DNA of 38,818 nt from JAPLGD01 sp041302745 (lineage in GTDB: Bacteria; Bipolaricaulota; Bipolaricaulia; UBA7950; UBA9294): positions 1 to 38,818 of the forward strand of contig JBFYQP010000059.1 in NCBI GenBank assembly GCA_041302745.1, in the 5' to 3' direction. The notes beneath the pieces are model-generated. The model saw only the letters and a list, made by a program, of their open reading frames with translations. It was not told where the DNA came from and ran no database searches. Of the stretch, positions 31,800 through 38,818 are shown one piece after another. Position 1 is the first letter of the stretch, and every line of letters starts with the position of its first letter. A program made the position numbers and the translations under genes.

Positions 31800-32407
31800 G
31801 GCTTCTCCTCCAGCCGAGCTCGCGCTCCCGTTCCCTCCGTTAGGGAGCGGCGGAACGCCTCCACGCGGCTTGGGGCCAGAGCGACGATCGCTTGACCCTC
31901 GGTATCGTAGCGGATGTCGAGGATCTTCGCTTCGTGATGGTGGATGGCGCTCATCACTCCGGCGTTCGCCTCGAGCGGAAAGCGGACAGCGAACTCGATG
32001 GTGAGAGCATGCTCGACGATCGAGGCCTTCGCGAGGGCTTCGGCGACGGCACTGGAGTAGGCTCGGGCGAGCCCACCGACGCCGAGCTTTACGCCGCCGA
32101 AGTAGCGGACGACGATCGCAAGGACGTTCTCTAGGCGTGCGCCTTCGAGTTGGAGGAGGATCGGGACCCCAGCCGATCCGGTAGGCTCTCCGTCGTCATC
32201 GGACCCTTGAGAGGGAAAGGGGTCCCCGACAAGACGAAACGCAGAGCAGCAATGCGACGCGTCGTGATACGTCCTCCGGATCTCGCCCAGTCGGACGTGA
32301 GCGTCGTCGGCGCCTTCGATCGGCTCGAGAAGCGCGATGAACCGGGAGCGCTGCCGAACGAGCTTGGCCGAGGCCGGGGCGGCCAGGGTTCGGAACGCGT
32401 CCTTCAT
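31796..32407 (-). CDS. yigZ: YigZ/IMPACT-family protein
   Basis: 203 residues. Family signatures are the N-terminal VRQRSRFIALLEP, HDASHCCSAFRL, SDDDGEPTGSAGVPIL and VVRYFGGVKLGVGGLARAYSSAV, which form the UPF0029 domain, followed by an EF-G domain IV-like C-terminal part. In eukaryotes IMPACT acts on the Gcn1-Gcn2 pathway; the bacterial role is not defined, perhaps linked to translation. Third of four genes counted from the operon end, overlapping ruvA and the unknown upstream gene by four bases each. Confidence 0.93.
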   Translation of the reverse strand: MKDAFRTLAAPASAKLVRQRSRFIALLEPIEGADDAHVRLGEIRRTYHDASHCCSAFRLVGDPFPSQGSDDDGEPTGSAGVPILLQLEGARLENVLAIVVRYFGGVKLGVGGLARAYSSAVAEALAKASIVEHALTIEFAVRFPLEANAGVMSAIHHHEAKILDIRYDTEGQAIVALAPSRVEAFRRSLTEGTGARARLEEKP

Positions 32408-33159
32408 GCTCTGCCGGTGAGCTCGACGTCCGTTTCGCCGGCCAGTTCCTCGGCCAGGGCGAACGCCCGCTTCACGTCGTCGTCTTCCCCGGAGAGGAGG
32501 AGCGAAACGCTTCCGAGCCCGGCGCCTACGCCGTTCGAGGCGACGTGGACCGCGTCCACCTCCGCCAGAAGCCGCATCGCCTCAATCTCCGTCACAACCT
32601 GGCCGTGGAGAGGAAAGAGGCCGCACGCGAGGCCCGCGTGGAGGGCGACACGACTCGACCCCATCTCTTGAGATAGATCGACGACGGACGCGTGAATCGA
32701 CTTCGATAGGCTAATCGGGATCACGATCTCGACCCCGCGGGCCACGGCCGCGGGGATGTAGCGCCCGACGGTTCCCCCACTGCTCGAAGCCAGAAGAACG
32801 CCAACCACGCCCCACGGATCGAGGGCGTTGCCTCCTTTGATCACGACGTCTCCGGCGCCCAGAGAGGCGAGGGCCTGATCGGGATCTCCGGCGAACGGCT
32901 TGCCGCGCTCCAGGATGATCTCCGGCGTTTCGCCGACGCGCGCATTGATGTTCCAGCGCGTGTCGATGAATCCGGCGGCGTACGCGCCGCGGTCGATCGG
33001 GGCGCCGATCAGTTCCTCGGCGACGAAGGCGTTTGTCGTGCCGCGGCCGATGACGATGCGCCCGCTGTGCATCGCGCGCTCCACACTCGGGTGCGCGGCG
33101 ACACCGCGCGCGATGAGTCGCTTGGAGGCCGCTGCGGACAACACGACGGATGCATTCAT
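32404..33159 (-). CDS. Unrecognised protein with NagB/CoA-transferase-like features
   Basis: 251 residues; ATG 33159 with CAGGAGA six bases upstream. Glycine-rich and Rossmann-like with no membrane segment: GRIVIGRGTTNAFVAEELIG (about 33-52), GDVVIKGGNALDPWGVVGVLL (about 103-123), SSSGGTVGRYIPAAVARGVEIVIPISLSK (about 125-153). GTTNxxVAEEL and the KGGNALD motif recall the phosphate-binding loops of the NagB/RpiA/CoA-transferase superfamily, but I cannot name a family. The C-terminal part (HGQVVTEIEAMRLL...GVGAGLGSVSLLLSG) looks like a small alpha/beta domain. It heads the operon with yigZ, ruvA and ruvX, all joined by four-base overlaps, and is divergent from the acyl-CoA synthetase gene. Confidence 0.75.
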   Translation of the reverse strand: MNASVVLSAAASKRLIARGVAAHPSVERAMHSGRIVIGRGTTNAFVAEELIGAPIDRGAYAAGFIDTRWNINARVGETPEIILERGKPFAGDPDQALASLGAGDVVIKGGNALDPWGVVGVLLASSSGGTVGRYIPAAVARGVEIVIPISLSKSIHASVVDLSQEMGSSRVALHAGLACGLFPLHGQVVTEIEAMRLLAEVDAVHVASNGVGAGLGSVSLLLSGEDDDVKRAFALAEELAGETDVELTGRA

Positions 33160-33172
33160 CGAAATCTCCTGT

Positions 33173-33202
33173 TTGCGAAAGGGTTTGCGAATATGCTATA
33201 AG
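33173..33202 (+). promoter_or_regulatory. Promoter for the acyl-CoA synthetase operon
   Basis: TTGCGA (33173-33178), 18 bases, TGC-TATAAG (extended -10, hexamer 33197-33202). The predicted start near 33209 leaves about 40 bases to ATG 33251. It lies between two divergent genes, with its -35 over the leader of the minus-strand gene. Confidence 0.65.
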
Positions 33203-33250
33203 GTTCACCGCGTCAAAGCAAAACCTCGAACAGGCAAGGTGGTCATCTCG

Positions 33251-34876
33251 ATGCGTTACGACAGGGCCAGGTACGAGAAGGAAGTCAGGGAGTTCGTCTG
33301 GAACGTCCCTGCCACCTACAACATCGTCGATGTCGTGGAGGGACACGCGAAGAAGAACCCGAACAAGCTCGCCATCTTGTGGGAAGACGCCGAAGGGAAC
33401 GCGAGGAAGATGACCTACGGCGAGCTCGTGGACGGGATGCACCGCTTCGGGGACTCCCTCATACGGCTTGGCGTGAAGAAGAACGAGCCGGTCATGCACA
33501 TCCTGCCCCGGATTCCGGAGGCGCACGTCGCCCAACTCGGGACGTTCGTCGCCGGCGGGGTCGCGGTGCCGTGCTCCGAGATGCTGAAGGAGAAGGAGAT
33601 CCTGTACCGCTCTCAGGCTGCCGGCGCGAAGGTCATCGTCGCCGAGGCCTCGACGGCCGGGATTGTCGACTCCGTGCGAGGCCAGTGCCCGCTCCAGACG
33701 TTCATCCTCATCGGCTCGAACGAGCCGCGGAAGGGGTGGCTGCGGTTTGAAGACCTCGTCGCGTCCGGCAGCCCGAGCGTCAAGAAGGTTCCTCTCGTGG
33801 CCGAGGATCCGATGACGATCAACTTCACCTCGGGGACGACGGGGAATCCGAAGCCCGTCGTGCACAAGCACCACTGGATGTACTGCCACAACCGCATCAC
33901 GGCGCAGTACTGGTACGACGCCGACGAGTCGGACGTCGTCTGGGCCACGACGGCGCCGGGATGGGCGAAGTGGTACTGGAGCCCGGTCGGCGTCTCGTTG
34001 ACCACCGGCGCCACGCAACTCATCTACAACGGCCGCTTCGACGGGGAGCGGTACCTTGAGCTTCTCGCGAAGTACGGGATCACCAAGCTTTGCTGCACGC
34101 CGACCGAGTACCGTCTGTTCGCCCAGGTCCCGGACATGGGGAGGCACAAGATCTACCTGAAAGACGCGCTCTCGGCCGGCGAACCGCTCAACGTAGAACC
34201 CATCGAGGCATTCAAACGCGCGTTCGGGGTGACCATCCGGGACGGCTACGGCCAGACGGAGAGCGTTTGCTTGGTCTGCAACCTGCCCGGGATGCCGGTG
34301 AAGCCGGGAGCCATGGGCCTTCCGACGCCGGGCCCCGGCGTCGCCTTGATCGACGAGAACGGGAACCCCGTGAAGCAGGGCGAGGTCGGCGAGATCGCCC
34401 TCAAGCCGGGGAATCCGGCGATCTTCGACGGGTACTGGAAGTCGCCCGAGCTCGACAAGGACGTCTTTTCCCAAGGCTGGTACCGGACGGGCGACCTCGC
34501 CAAGGCCGACGAGGATGGGTACTTCTTCTTCGAGGGCCGAGCCGATGACGTGATGTTGACGTCGGGGTACCGCATCGGCCCGTTTGAGGTCGAGGACGCG
34601 CTCGTCAGCCACCCGGCCGTCGTCGAGGCCGCCGCCGTCGCCGCCCCGCACCGCGAGCGCGGCGAGATCGTCAAGGCGTTCATCATCCTGGCGAAGGGGT
34701 ACTCGCCGTCGGAGGCGCTGACGAAGGAGCTGCAGGACCACGTAAAGAAGGTCACGGCGCCGTACAAGTACCCGCGCGCGATCGAGTACGTGACCGAGCT
34801 TCCGAAGACGGCGAGCGGGAAGATCAAGCGCGCCGAGCTGAAGAGGAAAGAATGGGAGGGTTGGGACAAACGGTGA
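33251..34876 (+). CDS. AMP-forming acyl-CoA synthetase (medium-chain/ACSM-like)
   Basis: 541 residues from ATG 33251, where homologues begin (YDRARYEKEVREFVWNVP). All ANL-superfamily motifs are present: the P-loop TINFTSGTTGNPKPVVH, the adenine-binding GYGQTES, the hinge WYRTGDLAKADEDGY, and the catalytic Lys near the end in PKTASGKIKRAELK. TTAPGWAKWYWSPVG is typical of the ACSM/MACS branch, which activates medium-chain or branched acids to acyl-CoA with ATP. Acetate cannot be excluded as a substrate, but true Acs enzymes are about 100 residues longer. The 3' end overlaps the next gene by 25 bases. Confidence 0.92.
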   Translation: MRYDRARYEKEVREFVWNVPATYNIVDVVEGHAKKNPNKLAILWEDAEGNARKMTYGELVDGMHRFGDSLIRLGVKKNEPVMHILPRIPEAHVAQLGTFVAGGVAVPCSEMLKEKEILYRSQAAGAKVIVAEASTAGIVDSVRGQCPLQTFILIGSNEPRKGWLRFEDLVASGSPSVKKVPLVAEDPMTINFTSGTTGNPKPVVHKHHWMYCHNRITAQYWYDADESDVVWATTAPGWAKWYWSPVGVSLTTGATQLIYNGRFDGERYLELLAKYGITKLCCTPTEYRLFAQVPDMGRHKIYLKDALSAGEPLNVEPIEAFKRAFGVTIRDGYGQTESVCLVCNLPGMPVKPGAMGLPTPGPGVALIDENGNPVKQGEVGEIALKPGNPAIFDGYWKSPELDKDVFSQGWYRTGDLAKADEDGYFFFEGRADDVMLTSGYRIGPFEVEDALVSHPAVVEAAAVAAPHRERGEIVKAFIILAKGYSPSEALTKELQDHVKKVTAPYKYPRAIEYVTELPKTASGKIKRAELKRKEWEGWDKR

Positions 34877-35721
34877 TCGACCGAGCCGCAGTTGCCGCCG
34901 CGGCGGTCTTGTTCGGCCTCTGTGCCGTGGGCGCGGTTGCTCACGCGGGTGGGATCTACGTCGGTCTCGAGGCGTACACGCTGGACATGACCGGGACCTG
35001 GACAGAGGTCCCGGTCGCCCTCTCCGCCGCGTTCGGCGAACTCGAAACCATGCTCTCCGACCAGGGGGTGCCGGCCGAGGAGTTGTCGGAGATCTCGGCG
35101 GACTTCGACGCGGCGCTCGGTCGGATCGAAGCGACGCTGGAGGGCTTTCCTGCTCTTGTCCCGGTTCCGCTCCTCGCGCTCGGCGTCGAGATCCCCCTTC
35201 CGTGGGTTGTGATCGACGGCGTCCGGCTCTCCGTCGGGTTCCTGGACGATCGCTTCGTCCGCGGCGTGGCGAGCGGTGTGGCCGGCGTTCTGATCCCGGA
35301 GCCGCTCCTCGACGAGACCCTCGACATCGGGGACGACACGGCGTCCCTTCAGGTAGATCTCGCTTTCTCGACGTGGATGATCTCCGTCGACGCCGTCAAG
35401 CGGCTCGATCTCGTCTTCCTCGGAGCCGACTTCTTCCTGGGTGCGGACGTCCTCTGGGGCTCGATCACGCCCTCCGTCGAGGTCGACGTTCCGGAGGGGT
35501 GGAGCGATGGAGTGGACGCGGCGCTCGCGGCGCTCCACCTCGATGAGATCTCATGGAGAGCCTTCGGCCTTCACGCGGGGATCGGGTTCGAGCTTGGGCT
35601 GCCGTTCCTCCGCTTGTACGCCGAGGGACGCTTCGTTCTCCCCGTCGGCCAAGCGGTTGGCTGGTGGAATCTCCACGCCGGTGAGTTGGCCGGCGCCCTT
35701 GGGATGGTGATCCGGTTCTGA
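34852..35721 (+). CDS. Probable outer-membrane protein of unknown function
   Basis: 289 residues. ATG 34852 lies within the end of the synthetase gene and has GAGG six bases upstream; GTG 34873, overlapping the synthetase stop as GTGA, is an alternative. The signal peptide VAAAAVLFGLCAVGAVAHA is clear. The mature part starts as strands (GGIYVGLEAYTLDMTGTW), has a helical acidic stretch (about 60-105) and continues with amphipathic strands up to the last residues GALGMVIRF. The terminal Phe and alternating pattern suggest a beta-barrel or related envelope protein. No family is recognised. Its stop overlaps the cdd start (TGATG), so an envelope protein is coupled to two cytosolic enzymes. Confidence 0.7.
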   Translation: MGGLGQTVIDRAAVAAAAVLFGLCAVGAVAHAGGIYVGLEAYTLDMTGTWTEVPVALSAAFGELETMLSDQGVPAEELSEISADFDAALGRIEATLEGFPALVPVPLLALGVEIPLPWVVIDGVRLSVGFLDDRFVRGVASGVAGVLIPEPLLDETLDIGDDTASLQVDLAFSTWMISVDAVKRLDLVFLGADFFLGADVLWGSITPSVEVDVPEGWSDGVDAALAALHLDEISWRAFGLHAGIGFELGLPFLRLYAEGRFVLPVGQAVGWWNLHAGELAGALGMVIRF

Positions 35722-36104
35722 TGGACGACCGAGAGCTACTCCGACTTGCGAACGAAGCCCGTCGCCGGGCGTACGCCCCCTACTCGAAGTTCCCCGTGGG
35801 GGCGGCTCTCCTGTGCGCGGACGGGACCGTCGTTACGGGCGTCAACGTCGAGAGCTCCGTCAACGGACTCTCGCTCTGCGCTGAGCGCGTCGCGCTTTTC
35901 AAGGCGATCTCCGAAGGGAGACGGGACTTCGTAAGGATCGCCGTGTCGTGTGAGTCCGACCACTGCCGCCCGTGCGGCGCGTGCCGCCAAGTGCTGTACG
36001 AGCATGCGCCGAACCTCGAGATCCTCATGGGCTGTCCGAAGGGCGACTTCGTGCGCACGACGATCTCCGAACTCCTGCCTGACGCGTTCACCCTCAAGCG
36101 TTAG
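35721..36104 (+). CDS. cdd: Cytidine deaminase
   Basis: 127 residues, the length of homotetrameric cytidine deaminases. The start overlaps the previous stop by one base. AYAPYSKFPVGAALL is the nucleoside-binding start, SLCAERVALFKAISEG holds the first zinc Cys and the catalytic Glu, and CRPCGACRQVLYE the other two zinc cysteines. The enzyme converts cytidine and deoxycytidine to uridine and deoxyuridine in the cytosol. The facing gene is the phosphorylase that splits those products, so both serve pyrimidine salvage. The two stops overlap in TTAG. Confidence 0.96.
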   Translation: MDDRELLRLANEARRRAYAPYSKFPVGAALLCADGTVVTGVNVESSVNGLSLCAERVALFKAISEGRRDFVRIAVSCESDHCRPCGACRQVLYEHAPNLEILMGCPKGDFVRTTISELLPDAFTLKR

Positions 36105-37468
36105 GGCGAAACGGCGCCGTTGCGTCTTCTTTCCTCAAGGGTGGGCGACGAGCGATCTCCTTGCACACGCTCGACGATGAGCGGTGGAGGTCCACACGGC
36201 GCGCCGCTCTCATCGATCTCGTAGGCCGATTCGACGAGGTGCTTTGCCTCGGCGAGGTTCTTCGGGTCGTTCACGTGAAGGATCGCCAGGGTCCCTGTCG
36301 TCTCGACCTTCTCGCCGACCTTGCGTACGACCTCGACTCCGACGGCTGGATCGATCGTATCGTCCTTCCGTGTACGCCCGGCTCCGAGAGCGTTGGCCGC
36401 ACGGCCGATCGAGAGGGCGTCGAGGCGGCGCACGGTGCCTGCCGTGCGCGCGGAGACCGAGATGGAATCCTTTGCCTGAGGCAGAAGCCCCGGGTCCTCG
36501 ATGACTCGAACGTCGCCGCCCTGGTGCGCAATGAGGTCACGGAACTTCGCAAGCGCGGAGCCGTCGGCAAGCAAGGCGCGCAGTGCCGCAACAGCCCCTC
36601 CGTGGTCCGGCGACCGGCCGGAGAAGACGAGGAGCTCGGCGCCGAGCTCGCAGCACAGCGTCGCCAGGTCCTCGGGCCCTCGACCCTGAAGGGTCTCGAT
36701 CGCTTCTCGCACCTCGAGCGCGTTGCCGACGGTGCGGCCGAGCGGCTGCGACATGTCGGTGATGACGGCCGCCATCTTCCGGCCGAGTCTCGTGCCGATG
36801 GCGACCAAGGCCTGCGCGAGGCGTCGCGAGTCTTCGAGCCGCGGCAGGAAGGCCCCGGACCCCGTCTTGACGTCGATGACGATCGCTTGCGCTCCGCCGG
36901 CGATCTTCTTCGACATGATCGACGCGACGATGAGGGGCAGCGAGTCCACGGTCGCCGTGACGTCGCGGAGCTCGTACAGAATGCGATCGGCGGGAACCAT
37001 GTCCGCCGTGTGGTCGGCGAGGGCGAGGCCCGTACGGCGGACGAGGTCGAGGAAGCGAGACCGGTCGAGGTCTGTGCGGAACCCAGGGATCGACTCGAGC
37101 TTGTCGATTGTGCCGCCCGTGTGGCCGAGTGCGCGTCCCGAGAGCTTTCCCACCTTGAGTCCCGCCGCGGCCAGAAGCGGGATGAGGACGAGGGTCGTCT
37201 TGTCTCCCACGCCTCCGGTCGAGTGCTTGTCCACGGTGTACCCCCCGAGGTCGCTCGGAGTGAACATCGAGCCGGAGTGGGCCATGACGTCGGTCAAGGT
37301 TGCGGCCTCTTCGTCGGTCATGCCGCGGAGGAAGAGGGCCATGAGAAGCGCGGACACTTGGTAGTCGGGGACGGATCCCCGAACCATCCCGGAGACCCAA
37401 AACTCCGTCTCTTCCCTCGACAGCGCTTCCCCATCCCTCTTCTTGCGAATGATGTCGACTACGTTCAT
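36101..37468 (-). CDS. deoA: Pyrimidine-nucleoside (thymidine) phosphorylase
   Basis: 455 residues. MNVVDIIRKKRDGEALSREE begins the all-helical domain that binds the base. KHSTGGVGDKTTLVLIPLLAA is the family signature that holds phosphate. GRALGHTGGTIDKLESIPGF and SKKIAGGAQAIVIDVKTGSGAF complete the active site, and the C-terminal TAGTVRRLDALSIGRAANALGAGR domain is typical. It cleaves thymidine or uridine with phosphate into base and (deoxy)ribose-1-phosphate. The family includes deoA and the broader pdp enzymes, which sequence alone does not separate here. A TAGAAT box ends ten bases before the ATG, so the transcript is nearly leaderless. Confidence 0.95.
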   Translation of the reverse strand: MNVVDIIRKKRDGEALSREETEFWVSGMVRGSVPDYQVSALLMALFLRGMTDEEAATLTDVMAHSGSMFTPSDLGGYTVDKHSTGGVGDKTTLVLIPLLAAAGLKVGKLSGRALGHTGGTIDKLESIPGFRTDLDRSRFLDLVRRTGLALADHTADMVPADRILYELRDVTATVDSLPLIVASIMSKKIAGGAQAIVIDVKTGSGAFLPRLEDSRRLAQALVAIGTRLGRKMAAVITDMSQPLGRTVGNALEVREAIETLQGRGPEDLATLCCELGAELLVFSGRSPDHGGAVAALRALLADGSALAKFRDLIAHQGGDVRVIEDPGLLPQAKDSISVSARTAGTVRRLDALSIGRAANALGAGRTRKDDTIDPAVGVEVVRKVGEKVETTGTLAILHVNDPKNLAEAKHLVESAYEIDESGAPCGPPPLIVERVQGDRSSPTLEERRRNGAVSP

Positions 37469-37477
37469 GGTGGATCA

Positions 37478-37504
37478 TTCTAGGATTGCGATTCCGGCTC
37501 TTCA
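37478..37504 (-). promoter_or_regulatory. Promoter for the pyrimidine phosphorylase gene
   Basis: Minus strand: TTGAAG (37504-37499), 15 bases, TAGAAT (37483-37478). The predicted start near 37471 is three bases before ATG 37468, and there is no ribosome-binding site. The spacing is short. Confidence 0.45.
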
Positions 37505-37566
37505 AACCCGAAAGCCGAGAGCGCCGGAGGAGGCGCCGCCGCCTGTGTTGCCGCCGTTCTCCCGGC

Positions 37567-37572
37567 TATACT
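37567..37572 (+). promoter_or_regulatory. -10 box TATACT before the small gene at 37593
   Basis: TATACT puts the transcript start near 37579, leaving about 14 bases that contain GGAGGAGG. No convincing -35 hexamer is found. Confidence 0.45.
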
Positions 37573-37592
37573 CTCGCCCGGAGGAGGCTACG

Positions 37593-37802
37593 ATGCAGTT
37601 CCCACGGTTTCTGTTTCGCGTGAAGGACCGCCAGATCGAGGACGAGGCCCAGAAGATGGTCGACGCGTTTGGAATCGGCGACGTGGAGATCCGACGCGAC
37701 GACACGATCGACACCGCCTGGCTCGAGGACTACAAGGCCATGAAGACAACGTACGGCCTCGACGAGATCCGCGCGTACCTGGAGACGCTCACCAAGCGCT
37801 AG
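37593..37802 (+). CDS. Small charged protein, unknown
   Basis: 69 residues. ATG 37593 has GGAGGAGG six bases upstream; the frame is open earlier but without such a site. The sequence is soluble and strongly charged: FRVKDRQIEDEAQKMVDAFGIGDVEIRRDDTIDTAWLEDYKAMKTTYGLDEIRAYLETLTKR. It has a helix, a short strand-like IGDVEIRRD, and two more helices. No known domain is recognised and its neighbours give no hint. Its stop overlaps the stop of the facing permease gene in CTAG. Confidence 0.7.
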   Translation: MQFPRFLFRVKDRQIEDEAQKMVDAFGIGDVEIRRDDTIDTAWLEDYKAMKTTYGLDEIRAYLETLTKR

Positions 37803-38818
37803 CTCAGACGGGCCCGCAGGCGCGCCGAGAGCGTATCGATCGACCAGACGACCGCGATGATTGCCACGAGGCACATGCCGACCTGCTCCCAGGCAAGAAC
37901 CCGCACGTACTGCATGAGAAGCATCCCGATGCCGCCCCCTCCGACCATGCCGATCACGGTTCCCATCCGGACGTTGATGTCCCAGCGGTAGAGCGTGAAA
38001 GAAAGGTAGGGATTGATGATCTGCGGGACGATGCTGTACAGGAGCACCTGCAGACGGCGGCCGCCCACGGCCTCAATGGCCTCCGCCGGGCCTGGGTCGA
38101 TCGACTCGAGCTGCTCGGAGTAGAGCTTCGTCAGATCGGCGATTGAGCAGACGAAGAGCGCGAGCGTGCCGGCGAACGGCCCCATACGCACCCAGATCAC
38201 GAAGACGATGGCCCACACCATCGGCTCGATCGAGCGCACGATGCTTGCCGCGGCTCGAACGATGACGTAGGCGGTCTTTCCCACGGGTCCCCGCGCCAGG
38301 TTTCGTGCCGCAAGGAAGCTGAGAACCACCGCGACGGGGATGGCGAGCAGCGTCGCCATGAGCGCCATGAAGACCGTTACGATCGTCAGCATCACGACTT
38401 CGCCGAAGATCGCGGCGTCGGGGCGCACCAACCGCCGAATCATCTTCCATGTGTCGGACAGGCTGTCGACGAGTCTGGAGAAGTCCACCTGCGTGATGAG
38501 CGTCGCGGCGGCGAGCGTCACGATCGCGGCAAGGACGACGCTTAGGCCCCATAAGGTCCTGTACCAGCGCCGACGCTGTGCGGCAGACCCCTCGAGGTCG
38601 GTCGCGGGCTTTCGACGGGACGCTCCGCTCAGGAACAGGATGACTTTCTCCCCGACGGAGGTTCCAAGAAAGCCCCAGGCGATTGCCGCCACGATGGCCC
38701 CAAGGATCACGTACTCCCCGCGGATCGGCAGGTATGCGCCGACTCCCGACACGACGCGGGACACCACGTACGAGGTCATGACGAAGAAATAGGCGAGGAA
38801 GGTTGCGTCCACGAGGAA
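37799..38818 (-). CDS. phnE: Phosphonate-type ABC transporter permease (PhnE-like), 5' partial
   Basis: The frame is open to the right edge; a GTG at 38812 is too close to the edge to accept as the start. About 340 residues are visible. There are about eight hydrophobic segments. The last about 230 residues match the BPD_transp_1 fold with the EAA loop EAIEAVGGRRLQVLLYSIVPQIINPY and WDINVRMGTVIGMVGGGGIGMLL, the hallmark of PhnE. An additional hydrophobic N-terminal part (about 1-120) before the core suggests a two-module PhnE or an extended one. PhnE works with PhnC and PhnD to import phosphonate or phosphate esters. Those genes should lie beyond the window on the right. Confidence 0.85.
   Translation of the reverse strand, partial: FLVDATFLAYFFVMTSYVVSRVVSGVGAYLPIRGEYVILGAIVAAIAWGFLGTSVGEKVILFLSGASRRKPATDLEGSAAQRRRWYRTLWGLSVVLAAIVTLAAATLITQVDFSRLVDSLSDTWKMIRRLVRPDAAIFGEVVMLTIVTVFMALMATLLAIPVAVVLSFLAARNLARGPVGKTAYVIVRAAASIVRSIEPMVWAIVFVIWVRMGPFAGTLALFVCSIADLTKLYSEQLESIDPGPAEAIEAVGGRRLQVLLYSIVPQIINPYLSFTLYRWDINVRMGTVIGMVGGGGIGMLLMQYVRVLAWEQVGMCLVAIIAVVWSIDTLSARLRARLS

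Noticed and set aside
32711..34741. Minus-strand open frame of 676 codons
   Set aside because: Antisense to the acyl-CoA synthetase and overlapping the unknown gene at 32404 in another frame; composition is typical of a shadow frame.
36161..37483. Plus-strand open frame of 440 codons opposite the pyrimidine phosphorylase
   Set aside because: The phosphorylase has all its family motifs on the minus strand; this frame is low-complexity and arginine-rich without recognisable domains.

Overview
The window is GC-rich (roughly 60-65% by eye), densely packed bacterial DNA. It contains no rRNA, tRNA, insertion sequence, phage gene or CRISPR array that I could recognise. Two exported proteins end in a C-terminal phenylalanine and look like outer-membrane beta-barrels, so a Gram-negative-type (diderm) envelope is likely. 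DUF11-rich giant surface proteins, dockerin-like calcium repeats, an acyl-CoA synthetase, a stand-alone BioD/DRTGG protein and several promoters that abut the start codon suggest an uncultured thermophile-type lineage. Candidatus Bipolaricaulota (Acetothermia) is my best guess. It is an inference from gene content, not a demonstrated placement. TGA is an ordinary stop codon here.

Left third (1-21 kb), cell surface and cyclic di-GMP. A giant exported protein (CARDB, seven DUF11 repeats, three homologous all-helical modules) runs in from the left edge and ends at a strong hairpin. Facing it is a small secreted protein whose leader carries two tandem cyclic di-GMP class I riboswitches and a hairpin reaching into its ribosome-binding site. 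Next to it lie a PAS-GGDEF-EAL enzyme and two further secreted proteins, one with dockerin-type calcium repeats. A proline-rich reading frame follows, interrupted by an in-frame TGA. Then comes a compact set: a membrane-anchored beta-helix protein fused to an OpuAC-type solute-binding domain, a HAMP protein with a degenerate GGDEF domain, and a secreted subtilisin. After these come an anchored coiled-coil protein and a probable beta-barrel. Taken together this looks like a cyclic di-GMP-controlled envelope locus.

Middle (21-29 kb), signalling and housekeeping. There is a P-loop kinase. A redox module follows, with ArsR and glutaredoxin on one strand and OsmC on the other, sharing one divergent promoter. 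Then come a BioD/DRTGG protein, an OmpR-type response regulator with its histidine kinase, a YkuK-like protein, RsmI, a lipoprotein-like or anchored Cys-rich protein, a YciI-like protein and a DUF4342 protein.

Right third (29-38.8 kb), core functions. It holds prfB with the classic CTT-TGA-C programmed frameshift, a ribbon-helix-helix-like protein, and a four-gene operon (unknown protein, YigZ/IMPACT, ruvA, ruvX). Then come an acyl-CoA synthetase overlapping a probable outer-membrane protein and cdd, a pyrimidine-nucleoside phosphorylase, a small unknown protein and a phosphonate-type ABC permease that runs off the right edge. Two traits recur across the window: -10 boxes placed so close to the start codon that the mRNA should be leaderless, and convergent gene pairs whose stop codons overlap in a four-base CTAG or TTAG.
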